64,000 nt of DNA from Aradus depressus. Its lineage: Eukaryota > Arthropoda > Insecta > Hemiptera > Aradidae. Location of the stretch: the NCBI GenBank assembly GCA_963662175.1, contig OY759218.1, positions 15,342,480 to 15,406,479 of the forward strand. Reading direction: 5' to 3'. Position numbers and translations under genes: made by a program. Under the pieces are notes generated by a model. That model was not told the DNA's origin and did no database searches. It saw only the letters and a program-made list of their open reading frames with translations. Positions 1 through 10,110 of this stretch are shown here, one piece after another (positions within the stretch are counted from its first letter, which is position 1; every line of letters begins with the position of its first letter).

Positions 1-420
1 TTGGGGGAGAACGATGAACATTTGTTTATTTATAACTAGAACTTTCATTAGGTAGTTCAGTACATAATAATATATATGTTAGCAGCTACATTTTTCTCCC
101 ATCAATTTATTTTGGTTTTTACAACCTAGCAAATATAGACGTTTCGGAAAGCAACTATACTGTCTCTTGGAATTTTTTTCTCGAAAAAACAAGCGGCTAG
201 ATAGGTGTTTCTTCTTAATACTTACTTTAAATCGCATTTTAAATGGACTCCCTTTTACTTTCATTGAGTGAATGAGAACGCGAAGAACCACTATAATGTA
301 TCAATGTTTAGTATTTTTTGTGACATTGAAGACCATTTTTCCATTAACCGTATTTCTATTAAGTTTTCGAAAAAAACAATCACTGTAGGTATACATATTT
401 TTGTGTTTTTTTTTTTTTAG
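1..420 (+). other. Upstream intron sequence of MCM10
   Basis: AT-rich sequence ending in a long pyrimidine tract and AG at 419-420, the acceptor of the first visible MCM10 exon. I see no exon or repeat in it. The short minus-strand reading frame at 79-291 has no recognisable domain and is taken as chance. Confidence 0.6.
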
Positions 421-2429
421 TAAACAAAAAACCAGCTTTATCTGAAGAGTTCATTCGGGTGATGAATGAGAAATCAATGAACGAACATCTTGTAGTTCAA
501 AAAGAATTGGATTTTGAAGCTGAATACTTTGAAAAGATGGAAACGAAAGACCGAATGGAAGAGAAAATGTTGAATACATATAAAGTAGCTTGTAAAGCAG
601 TCACCTGTCTCAAGGTATATTATATTATTGACTATTTGTTTTAGCTATTTCGAATCCAAGTATTTTCCTACCCGAGATTACTCAGGTTCTTTCCTCTTCC
701 AAATGGTAAACTCCAAAGAACCCTCATACATATACCAAATGTTGCAATTCTGTCCACTAAAAGACACATCAGATCCCGTCCCTCAGACCTCATCATCTCT
801 CATCGCTCCCTGTCTTCCACAACTCGTTCCTTGTCCAAGTCTCCCTTCTCTCTGGAACTCCCTGCCTCTCCCAGCCATCATTCTCCTTCCGTGTCTTCCT
901 TCAAATTCTCACTGTTCCAATTCAGGTCCTCTGACCACCAAAGACACACCAGATCCCGTCCTTCGGACCTCTTCATCCCCTCCCATCGCTCCCCCGCTTC
1001 CCACAACTTGTTCCTTGTCCATTCCTCCTCTTTACAACTCCCTGCCATCCCCTTCCATTACTCTCCTTCCGTGGCTTCCTTCCAATTCCTCTTCCATGTA
1101 CAATCCTCTCCCTCTGATTAGCCTTTCAGTCCCCTTCCTTTCTATTCTGTACATTTCAACATCAATTTTTCATTATCTCTGTATTTATTAAATTTATTAA
1201 TTCATTTTATTATTACATCAGTTTTCTCAAACTAATATTATTTTCTAATATCATCCTTCCTTATCTTATATTTAAATTTATCTCCCCTTTTTGTATTTTT
1301 ATTTGTATAGATATATTTATTTTTCGTTTACTTCCCTCTTAATTAAGTTTAATTATTTTTTTATTGTTCTTATTTATTTTACGTACGGTTTTTTCCCCAC
1401 TGTAATACTAGTTTAATTTTTTTTTCTTAGGGCTTGCTGATATTTTATTTTATTGTTTCTTTTCTTTTTGACTTTGTATGTATTTATTCGTAGGGACCTA
1501 TCTTTCACTACGATACTTTGATGACAATCAACTTTTCCACACACTAATAATTTTCATTAATCCATTTCATAATTTTCAAAATTTGAAACTGATTTGACTT
1601 TTTTAGTGTAACTACACTTCATTCTCCGCTTCGGACTCTTGTAAAGCTGATCGACACCCTCTGAAGGTCACCGAGGCTACAAAAAGATTTTTCAAGTGTG
1701 GAAAATGTGAAAATAGAACTGTGAGCTTAAGTATAATTCCACTGACTTCTTGCAAAAAATGTTCTGGGACAAACTGGATCCGAGCACCAATGATTAAGGT
1801 ATGTCTGATATAAGGTGAAATCTCATGGTGGAGGTGAACAGAACTTCACATAAAAAGATTCATAAATAATAAACCAAAATATGGTAATAGGATACGTCAT
1901 AAAAATGTATACATGAACCGCCTGGGAATTTTGAAAAATTTTTGGATATATCGTGCTATCTTTATTTTAAATAATATTCGTCGTACAACATTGAACGTGT
2001 CGGACTCCACATTCCTTCAAGAATCCTCGCTAATTGTTTTTATTTTATTTTGACGTTTTTTTTTGACTTTCGATACTCGCATCGGTAATCATAACCAACA
2101 AGGTACTTATTGTGAACGTAGAATCTTGGAATTTGGGACAGGGCTAGGGTTTAAGGTACACTTGAAGGGGAAAATCCTAAAACTCCAATTTTCCCGCAGC
2201 ATACCGCAAAAAATGGGGAAGAGGGGGTAAGCATTGAATATTAAAATACTAGTATATGTCACAGTATCGCAAAACTTTGTCAGGCTGTAAAGTATGATCT
2301 TGAAAACTTTGGGACAGTTGGATACTCGGATTGTGTTTTATTGACTTAATTTTAGCCTATAACCATTAATTAAAAGTAGAATGAATGTAACAACTGCAGA
2401 AATGGATAACACGGTTTTATTTTATATAT

Positions 2430-2483
<54 letters not shown>

Positions 2484-4068
2484 ACAAGCAAAATACATGA
2501 ATAAATAAAATGTCTTGGATATTGAAAGAGAAACATTCATTAATGACGCTTCATTAATAATAGTAAACGTCTTTATTTATTTTTCTTTTTACAGATGTAC
2601 ATTAATAATAATATTGACAGACAATACTCATGGTCAAATTGGCCGTCTGAGGGGTTATATCTTCTATTTCTACTCGATAATACACATATATAAAAGTGGC
2701 AAAATAAAAATAAAATAATTCAAATACAAATGCAGTAATTTACAAAATTAACTTAAATAACCCTTGGAAAAAAACTAACAAAAAATAAAAATAAAAAAAC
2801 ATCTTCCTGTTTATATATTATTAATAATTAAATTCTGAAACTAGCTCAAATCTATAATTCCAGGCGGCTCTACAATAGCTAATTAAACTTTTGTAATTTC
2901 GTCCATTTACATATTCTATAAATTGAACATAGCTCAACTCTGCTTTACTAAAATAAATAAAACGAATTTCTTTTAAGATGAGGCATACGGCTATAAAGTG
3001 AAACACATCTTCATCTTGCTTGTTATTACACATGGAGCAAAGTTTGATTTCCTTAGTGTAAGAATACTTATTTAAATAAAGAAGTTCACCAATGAAACTT
3101 CATTATCTTATGTATCAGCTGATGATAAAAATAAAAAATAAAATGAGATAAAAAATAGTTTAATGATAAAAGAGAGCTTTGGCATAAAAAGTTTGTAGAT
3201 GATTACGTCTTCAATCAACTTACTAGTTGCTGGCCTCAGCCTCCGAACAAAAACATTAGGAAGGGTTCTTTTCGAAAGTCTGCGGACTAAAGGATTATGG
3301 TGAAAAGAAAGCGTAGTATGGAATTTGATTACATCCCTTAGAATGGGAATATGGAGGTCATTGTGAAGGATATAAGAGAGGTAGCATTCTACGTTAATAT
3401 AATAGTTAATCCATCGAGTATTTGTGATTTTACGAATTAAACTTTTTAATTTAATTTTTACTCAATTTTGTATTAGCTTCACGGCGAAGGGCTGAAGATT
3501 GTAATAATTTTAGAACGCAAGTTTGAAATTTTTCACCGATATTGTTTTGGCTATGTTCAATGTCTGACGTGTATATGTTAGAACATAATCAAGTTAGTCG
3601 GACAATTCCTTAATTTCACAAACATTCATCCTTCCTAATTGAAGTTTTTCAGTCGATGCCACCGCATCGTAAGGGTTCCACTTCTTTATTACAAGTTAAC
3701 AAAGCATGGGGTGCGCAATCGATTTTGAACACCAGAAAATGTTCTTAGTTACATTGATGGTTGTCTAGAAAAATGCAAATTTTGGTCCGGAAAACCCTAG
3801 TAAATTTTAAAACGGAACGAGGCTGGACACCCCATGCATTTATATGGTATAAAATAGATCGACACGGCGATAGAATAGTATTTGCATTCTTTATCTTGAC
3901 TACTGTGAACTCCTATACCGATATATATATATATATTTATTTATGGATTTGTTTTTGTTTTAGGAGAAAATTGCGAAGAACAATGAGTTGAGTATAAGAG
4001 GCGGAGAACAAAAATTTGTTAATTCTGTGGCTGTTAATCAAAATTTAAATTTACTGGTACCTGATTAA
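421..4068 (+). CDS. MCM10: MCM10 replication factor, C-terminal exons (partial gene)
   Basis: These are the last three coding exons of MCM10, a nuclear protein that binds the CMG helicase and DNA polymerase alpha and helps start and sustain replication forks. Exons are 421-614, 1607-1798 and 3964-4068 (TAA at 4066). Each exon follows an AG acceptor; the donors are GT at 615 and 1799. Exon 1 enters with two bases of a split codon and the two later junctions are phase 0, so about 162 codons read without interruption. Seen: a charged helix (EYFEKMETKDRMEEKM), then VTCLK|CNY, where intron 1 splits a zinc finger that continues to C and H before HPLKV. Next comes KRFFKCGKC...SCKKCSGTNW, a zinc ribbon of two CxxC pairs, then RGGEQKFVNS near the end. 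Order and spacing match the C-terminal domain of animal MCM10. The OB-fold and internal domains must lie left of the window. The tail VNQNLNLLVPD runs past the usual family end. Confidence 0.9.
615..1606 (+). other. MCM10: MCM10 intron
   Basis: Intron with donor GTATAT at 615 and acceptor TTTTTTAG ending at 1606. It is phase 0 and separates the two cysteine pairs of a zinc finger. It holds a pyrimidine-rich tandem repeat (annotated separately), then AT-rich sequence without further structure. The long reading frames inside (628-1191, 831-1121) are products of the repeat's low-complexity Ser/Pro/Leu coding and are not genes. Confidence 0.8.
755..1130. repeat. 180-bp pyrimidine-rich tandem repeat, two units
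   Basis: Two diverged direct copies about 180 bp apart. The AAGACACA..AGATCCCGTC motif occurs at 761 and 941, and CTTCCGTG.CTTCCTTC near 889 and 1068. The plus strand is almost purely C and T, so both units are strongly strand-asymmetric. The repeat lies inside an MCM10 intron, and its open frames are not supported as coding. Confidence 0.75.
2432..2483. repeat. (TA)n microsatellite
   Basis: About 50 bp of nearly uninterrupted TA dinucleotides within the last MCM10 intron. It is likely length-variable between individuals. Confidence 0.9.
2821..3530 (-). pseudogene. Decayed non-LTR retrotransposon (LINE) ORF2 C-terminus
   Basis: On the minus strand the sequence reads as the tail of a reverse transcriptase polyprotein. 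Around 3400-3170 it gives LHIPILRDVIKFH followed by FHHNPLVRRLSKRTLP, like the conserved LxxPxxxDVI...HPNPLV segment of Jockey/I-type LINEs. Around 3060-2960 it gives KLCSMCNNKQDEDVFHF followed by C, the terminal CxxC...HxxxC knuckle. In-frame TAA and TGA near 3105 and several frame changes break it. Only the final 70 codons (3033-2821) are open. It lies antisense to MCM10 inside its last intron. Family membership is inferred from motif order, and no promoter or 5' part is present. Confidence 0.7.
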
Positions 4069-4240
4069 TTATTTAAATGTGTGATGCATTATAATTATAA
4101 TGTTTTTCTCTAAATTTCTTTGTGATATTTCAGTAAGAGCCTGCCAGTTATTGTAATTATTTTTAAGTTGTTTAATTTTAATAGACTGAACTGTTTGTAC
4201 TTTTGTTAATAAATAAATATTGTAGGTTTATTAGGAATCG
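4069..4240 (+). other. MCM10: MCM10 3' UTR with poly(A) signal
   Basis: AT-rich trailer after the MCM10 stop codon. AATAAA occurs at 4209-4214, within AATAAATAAATAT, a plausible cleavage and polyadenylation signal. The actual cleavage site is not visible. Confidence 0.6.
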
Positions 4241-4431
4241 TTTGTCGGAAATACTATAGAAAGACGTTTTTAGTTAGACCGTCTATGCTGATCCGATCTG
4301 GTGGGTGGGACCTGGTGCTAGGATAGCATGCTGCCGTTAGAGGGGACGACAGAACAGCTGGATAGGAAATAAAAACACATTCACTTCAATATAATAATAA
4401 TTTCATTGAAATTTCAAGTCTCTAGACGTCT

Positions 4432-4851
4432 TAATCCGCAAAAACGTTTTTTTATTGATTTTTTTCTCTGCTTCTATATAAACAAATGTCCTTGAATTTT
4501 AACTGGTAGTAGATTACACAGCGCTGCACCACTGCAAATTTTGTTCAACATGTTCCGGCGCGAAATTTACATTGGAAAAAAATATAAAAACAAAACAAAA
4601 TCTCAAAACGTGCAATTTCACGGAATGTTTTTGCGAGAGAAACAGCTTTCAACTATTCTCAACTTACGATGACATCTATCCTTCAGATTTTTCTTTGTTC
4701 TTGTAATTTTCCCAATGTGAATTTCGCTACAAAACAGATTTTAAAAAATATCTCAGTGTTGGAGCGCTTTGTAATCTACTACCAGTTAAAATATCAAGTT
4801 AATTGTTTATATAGACAGCAGAGAAAAAAATAATTTATTTTTGCTAATTAC
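4432..4851. mobile_element. Long foldback (inverted-repeat) element
   Basis: The whole stretch is an imperfect palindrome. The segment from 4432 to 4527 pairs with 4762-4851; for example, TTTTAACTGGTAGTAGATTA near 4497 is mirrored near 4772-4792. Inner parts also pair: ACATTGGAAAAAA near 4570 with TTTTCCCAATGTG near 4710. The fold centre is around 4640. There is no coding capacity. It is a MITE or foldback-type nonautonomous DNA element; the superfamily is not determined and no clear target duplication was found. Confidence 0.8.
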
Positions 4852-4869
4852 GAAGAGGCGAATTTGGGA

Positions 4870-6290
4870 AATTAAGCACTTGGATGCCGATCCTAGGACC
4901 TCAGTGCTTGATTGATGATGATTCCGATGAAGGCACTTTTGACCTACTTCTTCTGTTAGAGCCTTTCAGAATTTTTGTTTTGTATACAGCTTAAGTACTT
5001 CTACTTTAAAGTTTCTCTCTTACTTCTTTTTTGTAACTATTTATTCTATTTTAATTAATTTATTTTGCATTGTTCATTATATTCGTTTATGATATATCAT
5101 TTAGTTATGAGCAACCTTTAGTCTTTCTAAATTTTCACAAGTATGTACAATGAATAACATATGTATATTAACCTGTTGAATAAAGTGTTTAAAGAGTTTT
5201 TTTTTTTTTAATTCAGTGTTTTCGTATTTTATATTTTACCTGAGTTAGTCTTTCCTTTGGAAATATTGGGATCTCGATGAGAGCACCCAAAAATCCATGA
5301 ATTTATACCGTAATAGTGACTCCCAGACAACACCAGGCACCATAGCTAGTAAATGAATAAAATCAAAGTAAAATGACTTGACAGACGGTATACTAAAAAA
5401 ATAAAGTATATTTTTTCTCCACATCATAAAAAAAATCATTCATAAGGGATGGTTATGTGGTGTCCTCAACTCATTAGACGGTAGTCGCCTACCAGGACTT
5501 TCCTTAACTATTCCTGCAATAACATGAAAACGACTGCATCTTTTCCAAAATTATTAGTCATAGTAATATTTGTTTCCGTTAAACCATAACATGGTAATTG
5601 GAGAGATGTTACTTTGTTGATTGAATTTAAAAAATATTTCAGACACTGATAATGGGAGTGCTGTTTTTTGAGAAGGCAAATAATGAATGGGAGAAGTGAT
5701 GCTGTGATAATATATTAGAGACTTTTGATTAGGTCATAAGTATAAGTGGTATCTTGTAAAATGTACTTAAGCCCCGAAGTAAAGTGGTCTCAATCTTCAT
5801 CTGATTTCTGCCAAAATCTAATCAGATCTAAGTTAGCACATGTGTCTAATTCATTTCAAGTTCATAGCTACAATCGTTTCTCACAAATATCCAATCATAG
5901 ACACATAGACAGTCATAATCGCAAAAATAGTCAAAACTTATTCAGGTGACCTTGAAACGTCAAAATCCGTTGAAAACTGGACTTGAACATTGAAACAATA
6001 GGAAATCAGCCATTTTCTAGATTGTTAGAGAAATAAGATTTATTCAGACGTGTCAAATGTTTACCGGATGTTTCTTGTTTGTTTAATTAAAAGCATATAA
6101 GGACGCTTACATGTAAAATTTCGTGAAAATCTATCAACCGTTTGTTTTATTTAACTTTTCTTTTTAACCTTTTAACGCAGTTCCCTCAAAAATATTAAAA
6201 ATAAGAGAACACGATAAGGGAGATTGTTTCTTGGTGATTAAAGCGAATGATACTGCCGAAAACCGCATCGCACACCGACATTTCATTATC
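4870..6290. other. Intergenic AT-rich sequence
   Basis: No gene is supported. Short reading frames at 5245-5439 (-) and 5746-5949 (+) have no recognisable domain. A stretch near 5943-5990 (GACCTTGAAACGTCAAAATC followed by CGTTGAAAACTGGAC) recurs in diverged form near 24,899-24,945, so it belongs to a dispersed repeat. Around 6105-6140 there is a similar generic repeat (TTTCGTGAAAATCTATCAA). Confidence 0.6.
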
Positions 6291-6378
6291 TACATATAGG
6301 CCAACCTGACATTAGGTAATTGCGAAGCGACACGACCGATACTCAAGTATCTTGAGGGTATCTTAGACGTCACTTCCA

Positions 6379-6654
6379 ATGTTGAGTGGTGGGGAGACAC
6401 AAACGACGCCACTCCCAGGAGACGCGTATCCTACCAAACTCAGGCGACCTGCTAGGAAGGTCGCCCGTCCCTTGAGTCTCCTGCGTCGCCTCGCCATGGC
6501 TAGTGAACCCCATATCGCCACACCTCATCAAATGGAGCCATCTACTTCCGCAGAGCACAGTGAAGATGGAATTGATCCCAAAAGTCATGGACCAATGTCT
6601 TTTTCACAACTGCCTTCAGAAACTATTTTAGATGAGCGTGATGAATGCCACTAA
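6379..6654 (+). pseudogene. Possible Harbinger accessory (MADF/Myb-like) protein C-terminal fragment
   Basis: A 91-codon open frame inside the Harbinger element, running toward the transposase remnant. It is rich in Pro, Ser, Thr and Glu (for example MEPSTSAEHSEDGIDPKS) and ends in ILDERDECH. Harbinger elements usually encode a second MADF/Myb-like protein that carries the DNA-binding role, often convergent with the transposase. The position and the acidic tail fit the linker of such a protein, cut before its C-terminal motif. No conserved domain is visible, so the assignment rests on context and the frame could be chance. Confidence 0.35.
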
Positions 6655-6749
6655 TGTAATTAATCTTAAATAAAAATTTAATAAATTACTTATTTATTTC
6701 ATAAATTACTTATTTATTCCATAAATCACTAAAAATTTAATAAATTACT

Positions 6750-7044
6750 TTACCTCAACGTGATCAAGATTCTTTCTTCTGCACTCACACATTTCCGCAT
6801 TTGTGTGTTCCTCTGTCTTATGAATGGAGAAACAATGCCAATCAAATGTAGGAATGATTCTTTCGTCATTCGGTAGAATGCTACAAACTTGCATTCCGAC
6901 TTTTCCAGCACCAACAAATAATCTGAAGTTAACATTCCTTTCGATGTAAGGATGGCGCCATAATCTTCGGATTTTCCTTTTTCTATAATAATAATAATAA
7001 GCAACAACGACATCTTCATCACTTGAAGAATCTTCACTTGACAT
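6750..7044 (-). pseudogene. HARBI1-like PIF/Harbinger transposase N-terminus, frameshifted and truncated
   Basis: From ATG at 7044 one frame gives MSSEDSSSDEDVVV, a run of five Tyr, then RKIRRLWRHPYIERN and FRLFV. A second frame then gives FYRMTKESFLHLIGIVSPFI and CVSAEERILITLR. Together these match the N-terminal region of PIF/Harbinger nucleases (acidic start, Trp-x-His-Pro, FYRM, ERLxITLR). A frameshift lies near 6900-6915, since the two halves need different frames. After ITLR (6750) the sequence becomes AT-rich and the DDE catalytic domain is absent. GTAAAG directly after ITLR could be an old splice donor, or this could be the deletion edge. Confidence 0.75.
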
Positions 7045-7354
7045 GGTGAACAACTCAGCTTCTCGCCACGGCTAGATGGAGACTGAAGAGATCCTAGTCG
7101 CTTCACAGTATCCTCAGTGTGAGGAGAAAAGTTGCCTACGGGTATCATACCCACAGGCAACTCAAATGGCTGATACTTGAGTATCAGTCGCGTCGCTTCA
7201 GAATTGCCTAATGTGAGGTTGGCCATACTGTTGAGTAGGAATGACAATCGAAATATGATATGTTTGCCATCGCACATAACATTGAAGTTTACAATTGATA
7301 AGTCTGAAAATGTAGACCTTATTTCATCAATGGCCAAACTTGAATCGCATCATG

Positions 7355-7907
7355 ACGTGGAGGTGAACACGATAGCTGGTAGAAATAATGTATCGACAGG
7401 AAATTGTATATGTTTATCAAGAACCCTCTAAGGACGATACCTATTGATTTTCAGCTAAATCGGCCAACGGGTAGAGAGGAGGCTTAACACAACTCAAATA
7501 ACTGCAGTTGTAATAAATTTCAAGTGTAACTTCGAAGCCCTCTTAAGACGAAACCTATTAATTTTCAGAGGAATCAAGCGAATGGGGGTGGCTTAACACA
7601 AAAACTCTAATAACTGGCGACATAATGAATATATCGACCTGAAATTTTATATTTAAATCCAAAACCCCATAAGTAATCGGTAGAAGGAACGGCATCCATC
7701 GCACTGATATGGGCAGTTCGACTCAAATACCCTATCAACTGCCAATGTAATAAATGTATCGACACGAAATTTTATATGAGGATTCAAGAAGCCACTATGT
7801 AAGTCAAATATTGAGCTTTAGCCCAAAGGGTCGATTGACTTTGTAGGGAGCGCGAAAACTTAATTAATTCGTACTGAGGAAGTACATAGCCGGTGATTCA
7901 CCAACCT
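7355..7907 (-). mobile_element. Partial copy of the GGTGATTCACC foldback family
   Basis: Reads from its terminus at 7907 leftward. GGTGATTCACC near 7891-7901 corresponds to the GTGAATCACCGG terminus of the complete copy at 11,490. The body holds about three diverged tandem subrepeats of roughly 125 bp, each with a TGTATCGACA..GAAATT motif, a GAT..CTATTGATTTTCAG motif and a GGCTTAACAC motif. It ends near GTGAACACGAT at 7361, the same inner landmark as in the complete copy. It is one arm of a foldback; the other arm is missing here. Confidence 0.65.
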
Positions 7908-8054
7908 TTTTTTAATTTAAAATATTAAAGTAATTTGGAAGGGAACTTTCTCTCCTGCCTTTTTGTAGTCTTGGTTATCAAATGGCCTGCTTCAGAAATA
8001 ATTGATGTCAAATAGATACTGGCTATCTCTGAAAGATGAGGAGCTATTTCGCTA

Positions 8055-8380
8055 TCTAGTATTTACTCACTTAACAGATCTTCGAGACTGTTCTATTTTT
8101 TTCAATTCACGACGATTATTGGAGCGTAGAGTATTTTTTTTTTTTTTACATCCTCTATCGTGGATGCAGGTTTAACTTTTTTAAAAATAACAATCAACTT
8201 TTCTAGAGCTTTATTTCTTTCATATTTATTTACATAAAACCTATGGGGTTTATCCCATAAGAGGGGCAGCGATTCAATATTCAATATGAAATCTTTCTCC
8301 GGTTCCAATGATGGAGGAGGTGTGGCAGGATGAATTGCGCTGCTGGGAGAGTGGGACATACCGGAACCGTCCGTCTCCAT
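8055..8380 (-). pseudogene. MADF-domain (Myb/SANT-like) protein fragment with poly-A frameshift
   Basis: From an in-frame ATG at 8380 the minus strand codes METDGSGMSH, a Ser/Pro-rich linker, then DFILNIESLPLLWD...ERNKALEKL, the hallmark of a MADF DNA-binding domain. After IEDVKKK the frame runs through a 14-base A tract (T at 8134-8147) into a stop. One frame over, the sequence continues as NTLRSNNRRELKK, the expected next MADF segment. The tract has therefore slipped out of frame. MADF proteins are common partners of PIF/Harbinger transposases and also host regulators. With a Harbinger relic 900 bp away, a transposon origin is likely. GTGAGT near 8060-8055 could be a splice donor. Confidence 0.7.
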
Positions 8381-8439
8381 CGCTGTCTCAATTCTGACTG
8401 ACGCCAGACTGATAAGAATGTAGCTACACGACCAGTCTT

Positions 8440-8580
8440 GCATCAGTTCAGGTCAATACTGATAGAAATTATCAAAATATTTAAAAATCCATCAGTTCAG
8501 TCCATCAGTCAACGCAATAAACGATCAGTTTCCCGTCAGTCTGACCAAGGTCACGGACTGAACTGATGCCAGATTGAACG
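8440..8580. repeat. Short inverted CATCAGTTCAG repeats
   Basis: TGCATCAGTTCAGGTC near 8440 and its mirror GGACTGAACTGATGCC near 8555-8575 bracket about 110 bp, with extra CATCAGT copies between them. It lies directly upstream of the MADF fragment, so it may be the terminal region of the element that carried it. That link is inference. Confidence 0.4.
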
Positions 8581-8597
8581 TGTAACACCCGACTTAT

Positions 8598-8915
8598 AGT
8601 GTGTCTTACTCAGATATAATATGGGACTACAGCTATTTTCACGATACTATTAAGCTCTGAATATTTGTATATACTTCCAGTGTGTCTTACTCAGATATAA
8701 TATGGGACTACAGCTATTTTCACGATACTATTAAGCTCTGAAATTTGTATATACTTACAGTGTGTCTTACTCAGATATAGTGTGGGACTACAGCTATTTT
8801 CACGATACTATTAAGCTCAGAATATTTGTATATACTTACAGTGTGTCTTACTCAGATATAGTGTGGGACTACAGCTTTTTTCACGATACTATTAAGCTCT
8901 GAATATTTGTATATC
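8598..8915. repeat. 81-bp minisatellite, four copies
   Basis: Direct copies begin at 8598, 8679, 8759 and 8840 with AGTGTGTCTTACTCAGATAT, each continuing through a GGGACTACAGC motif and a CGATACTATTAAGCTC motif to TTTGTATATACTT. Period 80-81 bp. Copies differ by a few bases, and the last two share a GTGTGGGAC variant. No coding capacity. Confidence 0.95.
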
Positions 8916-9265
8916 ATATTAGCCTGGGTAATTTGTTCACAAGTCGCCCCCTTCTTCGAACAATTTAATGGACTTAAAGTTGTATGGACTTATATAGTCT
9001 TAATTCTTAATAAAATTCTTATATAGAAGTTAGTGATTAATATTTCTTATCTATAATTTCATTAAAAATTCATAGAACTTTCAAACGAATAACTATCGAT
9101 ATAGAGTCATCGAGGCGCCACTAGTTTTGTCAAAAAACTTGACTTTTCAAGCCTGGAAGAGACAATCACTGCATCTACCTGTCTTTAAGTTTCTTAATTT
9201 TTTCAGAAGTTGGCTGGGAGTTTTTCTGATGATTTTTGACCATCACACTTAATTTGTAAAATTTA
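8916..9265. other. Intergenic AT-rich sequence
   Basis: Ordinary AT-rich sequence between the 81-bp minisatellite and the next repeat. I see no gene, repeat or motif worth naming. Confidence 0.5.
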
Positions 9266-9276
9266 AAAAAAGTCAT

Positions 9277-9655
9277 GAATGAGTCACCGCCAATGCACTT
9301 CCCCAGCACAAATTAATCAATTAAATATTCGCTGTCCCTTCACACCGTTATGGTTGCAAATCAATAGTTGACTTAAATAGGGACTTCTGAAATCTCATAC
9401 TAAATTTTGAGTCGATGCATTCATTACATTAGGGTTTTTGAGTCGAGCCTCCTCTTCTGATCCCCCCTAACCTTCGGCCGATTTCGCGGAAAATTAATAG
9501 TTGACATCGTTATGGTGGGTTCTGAATACACATCTAAAATTTCTTGTTGATACATAGATTCTATCGAGAGTTATCCAGTTCACAGACACACACAATCTTT
9601 TTTTTTTTTTTTTCGGACCTATTACATAACCTCCCCTATACATCGTATATCTGGA
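9277..9655 (+). mobile_element. Partial copy of the GTGAATCACC foldback family, plus orientation
   Basis: Begins with GAGTCACCGCCAATGC and CTTCCCCAGCAC, aligning with the start of the complete copy at 11,490. It repeats the same internal landmarks: CAATAGTTGACTTA, GTCGATGCATTCATTACAT, TTTGAGTCGAGCCTCC, CGATTTCGC.GAAAATTAATA and CTATCGAGAGTTATCC. It ends near CATAACCTCCCCTATAC, as the complete copy does near 12,005. It represents one arm only. Confidence 0.65.
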
Positions 9656-9920
9656 GAAGTAAATGAATTGTTCCTGGAATCTCCTGCAAGTGGTCTCTAT
9701 TTCTGGATTGTTATTACCGCTCTCTCAGATTCACCATTAGCAAATTTTATCTTTCTATAAGTACCTCAGTATTGTCCTTCATGTGTCATAGTTCTTAGAT
9801 TATCTTTATGTATTTTCCTGTAAATATCTTGCCACAAATCACTTGTTTGAATTACATAATACTCCACAATACAGCTGATGTTTCATATAATAACTGAAAG
9901 AAACCTTGTTTTTTTTTTGC

Positions 9921-10110
9921 TTCATGCCCGGGCTTTAAATACGAGGGCATGTCATACTACCAGAGCGCTCTTTTCGAGCCTGCCTCTGTAGTGTTGAGTT
10001 CTAAATTTTGCCTACTCAGGTTTAAAATTTTTAGGGTGGGACTTTAACGATTACCCCGACATCGAACAAAAGCTTGAGACCATCGCTTAACGTCCCACTA
10101 CCAGATAAAA
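9921..10110 (-). mobile_element. tRNA-derived SINE, truncated copy
   Basis: On the plus strand it starts at TGCCCGGGCTTTAA, followed by ACTACCAGAGCGCTCTTTT, CTAAATTTTGCCTAC and GAGACCATCGCTTAACGTCC. It then stops before the tRNA-like head. This is the same body, in the same order, as the satellite monomers right of 26.3 kb and the fuller copy at 17.5 kb. It is strongly diverged. Confidence 0.75.

Larger units (their letters stand above)
1799..3963 (+). other. MCM10: MCM10 last intron
   Basis: Phase-0 intron with donor GTATGT at 1799 and acceptor TTTTTAG ending at 3963. It contains a long TA microsatellite and an antisense, decayed LINE 3' end, both annotated separately. The remainder is AT-rich and shows nothing else I can name. 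The + frame at 3761-3991 overlaps the acceptor and is a shadow. Confidence 0.8.
6299..7224. mobile_element. Internally deleted PIF/Harbinger DNA transposon
   Basis: The ends are inverted repeats of about 50 bp. GGCCAACCTGACATTAGGTA starts at 6299, and its near-mirror image ends at 7224. The right arm is longer and contains further repeats of TATCATACCC and CTTGAGTATC type. The three bases ATA lie just outside both ends, fitting the 3-bp target duplication of PIF/Harbinger (the usual target is TWA). Inside are a + strand C-terminal accessory-protein fragment and a - strand transposase N-terminus facing each other, with the catalytic part missing. The element therefore looks like a deletion derivative that kept both ends. 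Confidence 0.75.

Noticed and set aside
628..1191. 187-codon reading frame in the MCM10 intron
   Set aside because: It is a low-complexity Ser/Pro/Leu translation of the C/T tandem repeat, overlapped by another open frame on the same strand, and lies between well-supported splice sites.
7177..7431. Open frame across the right end of the Harbinger element
   Set aside because: It crosses the transposon boundary and has no domain; it is antisense to the flank and not conserved in the repeat copies.
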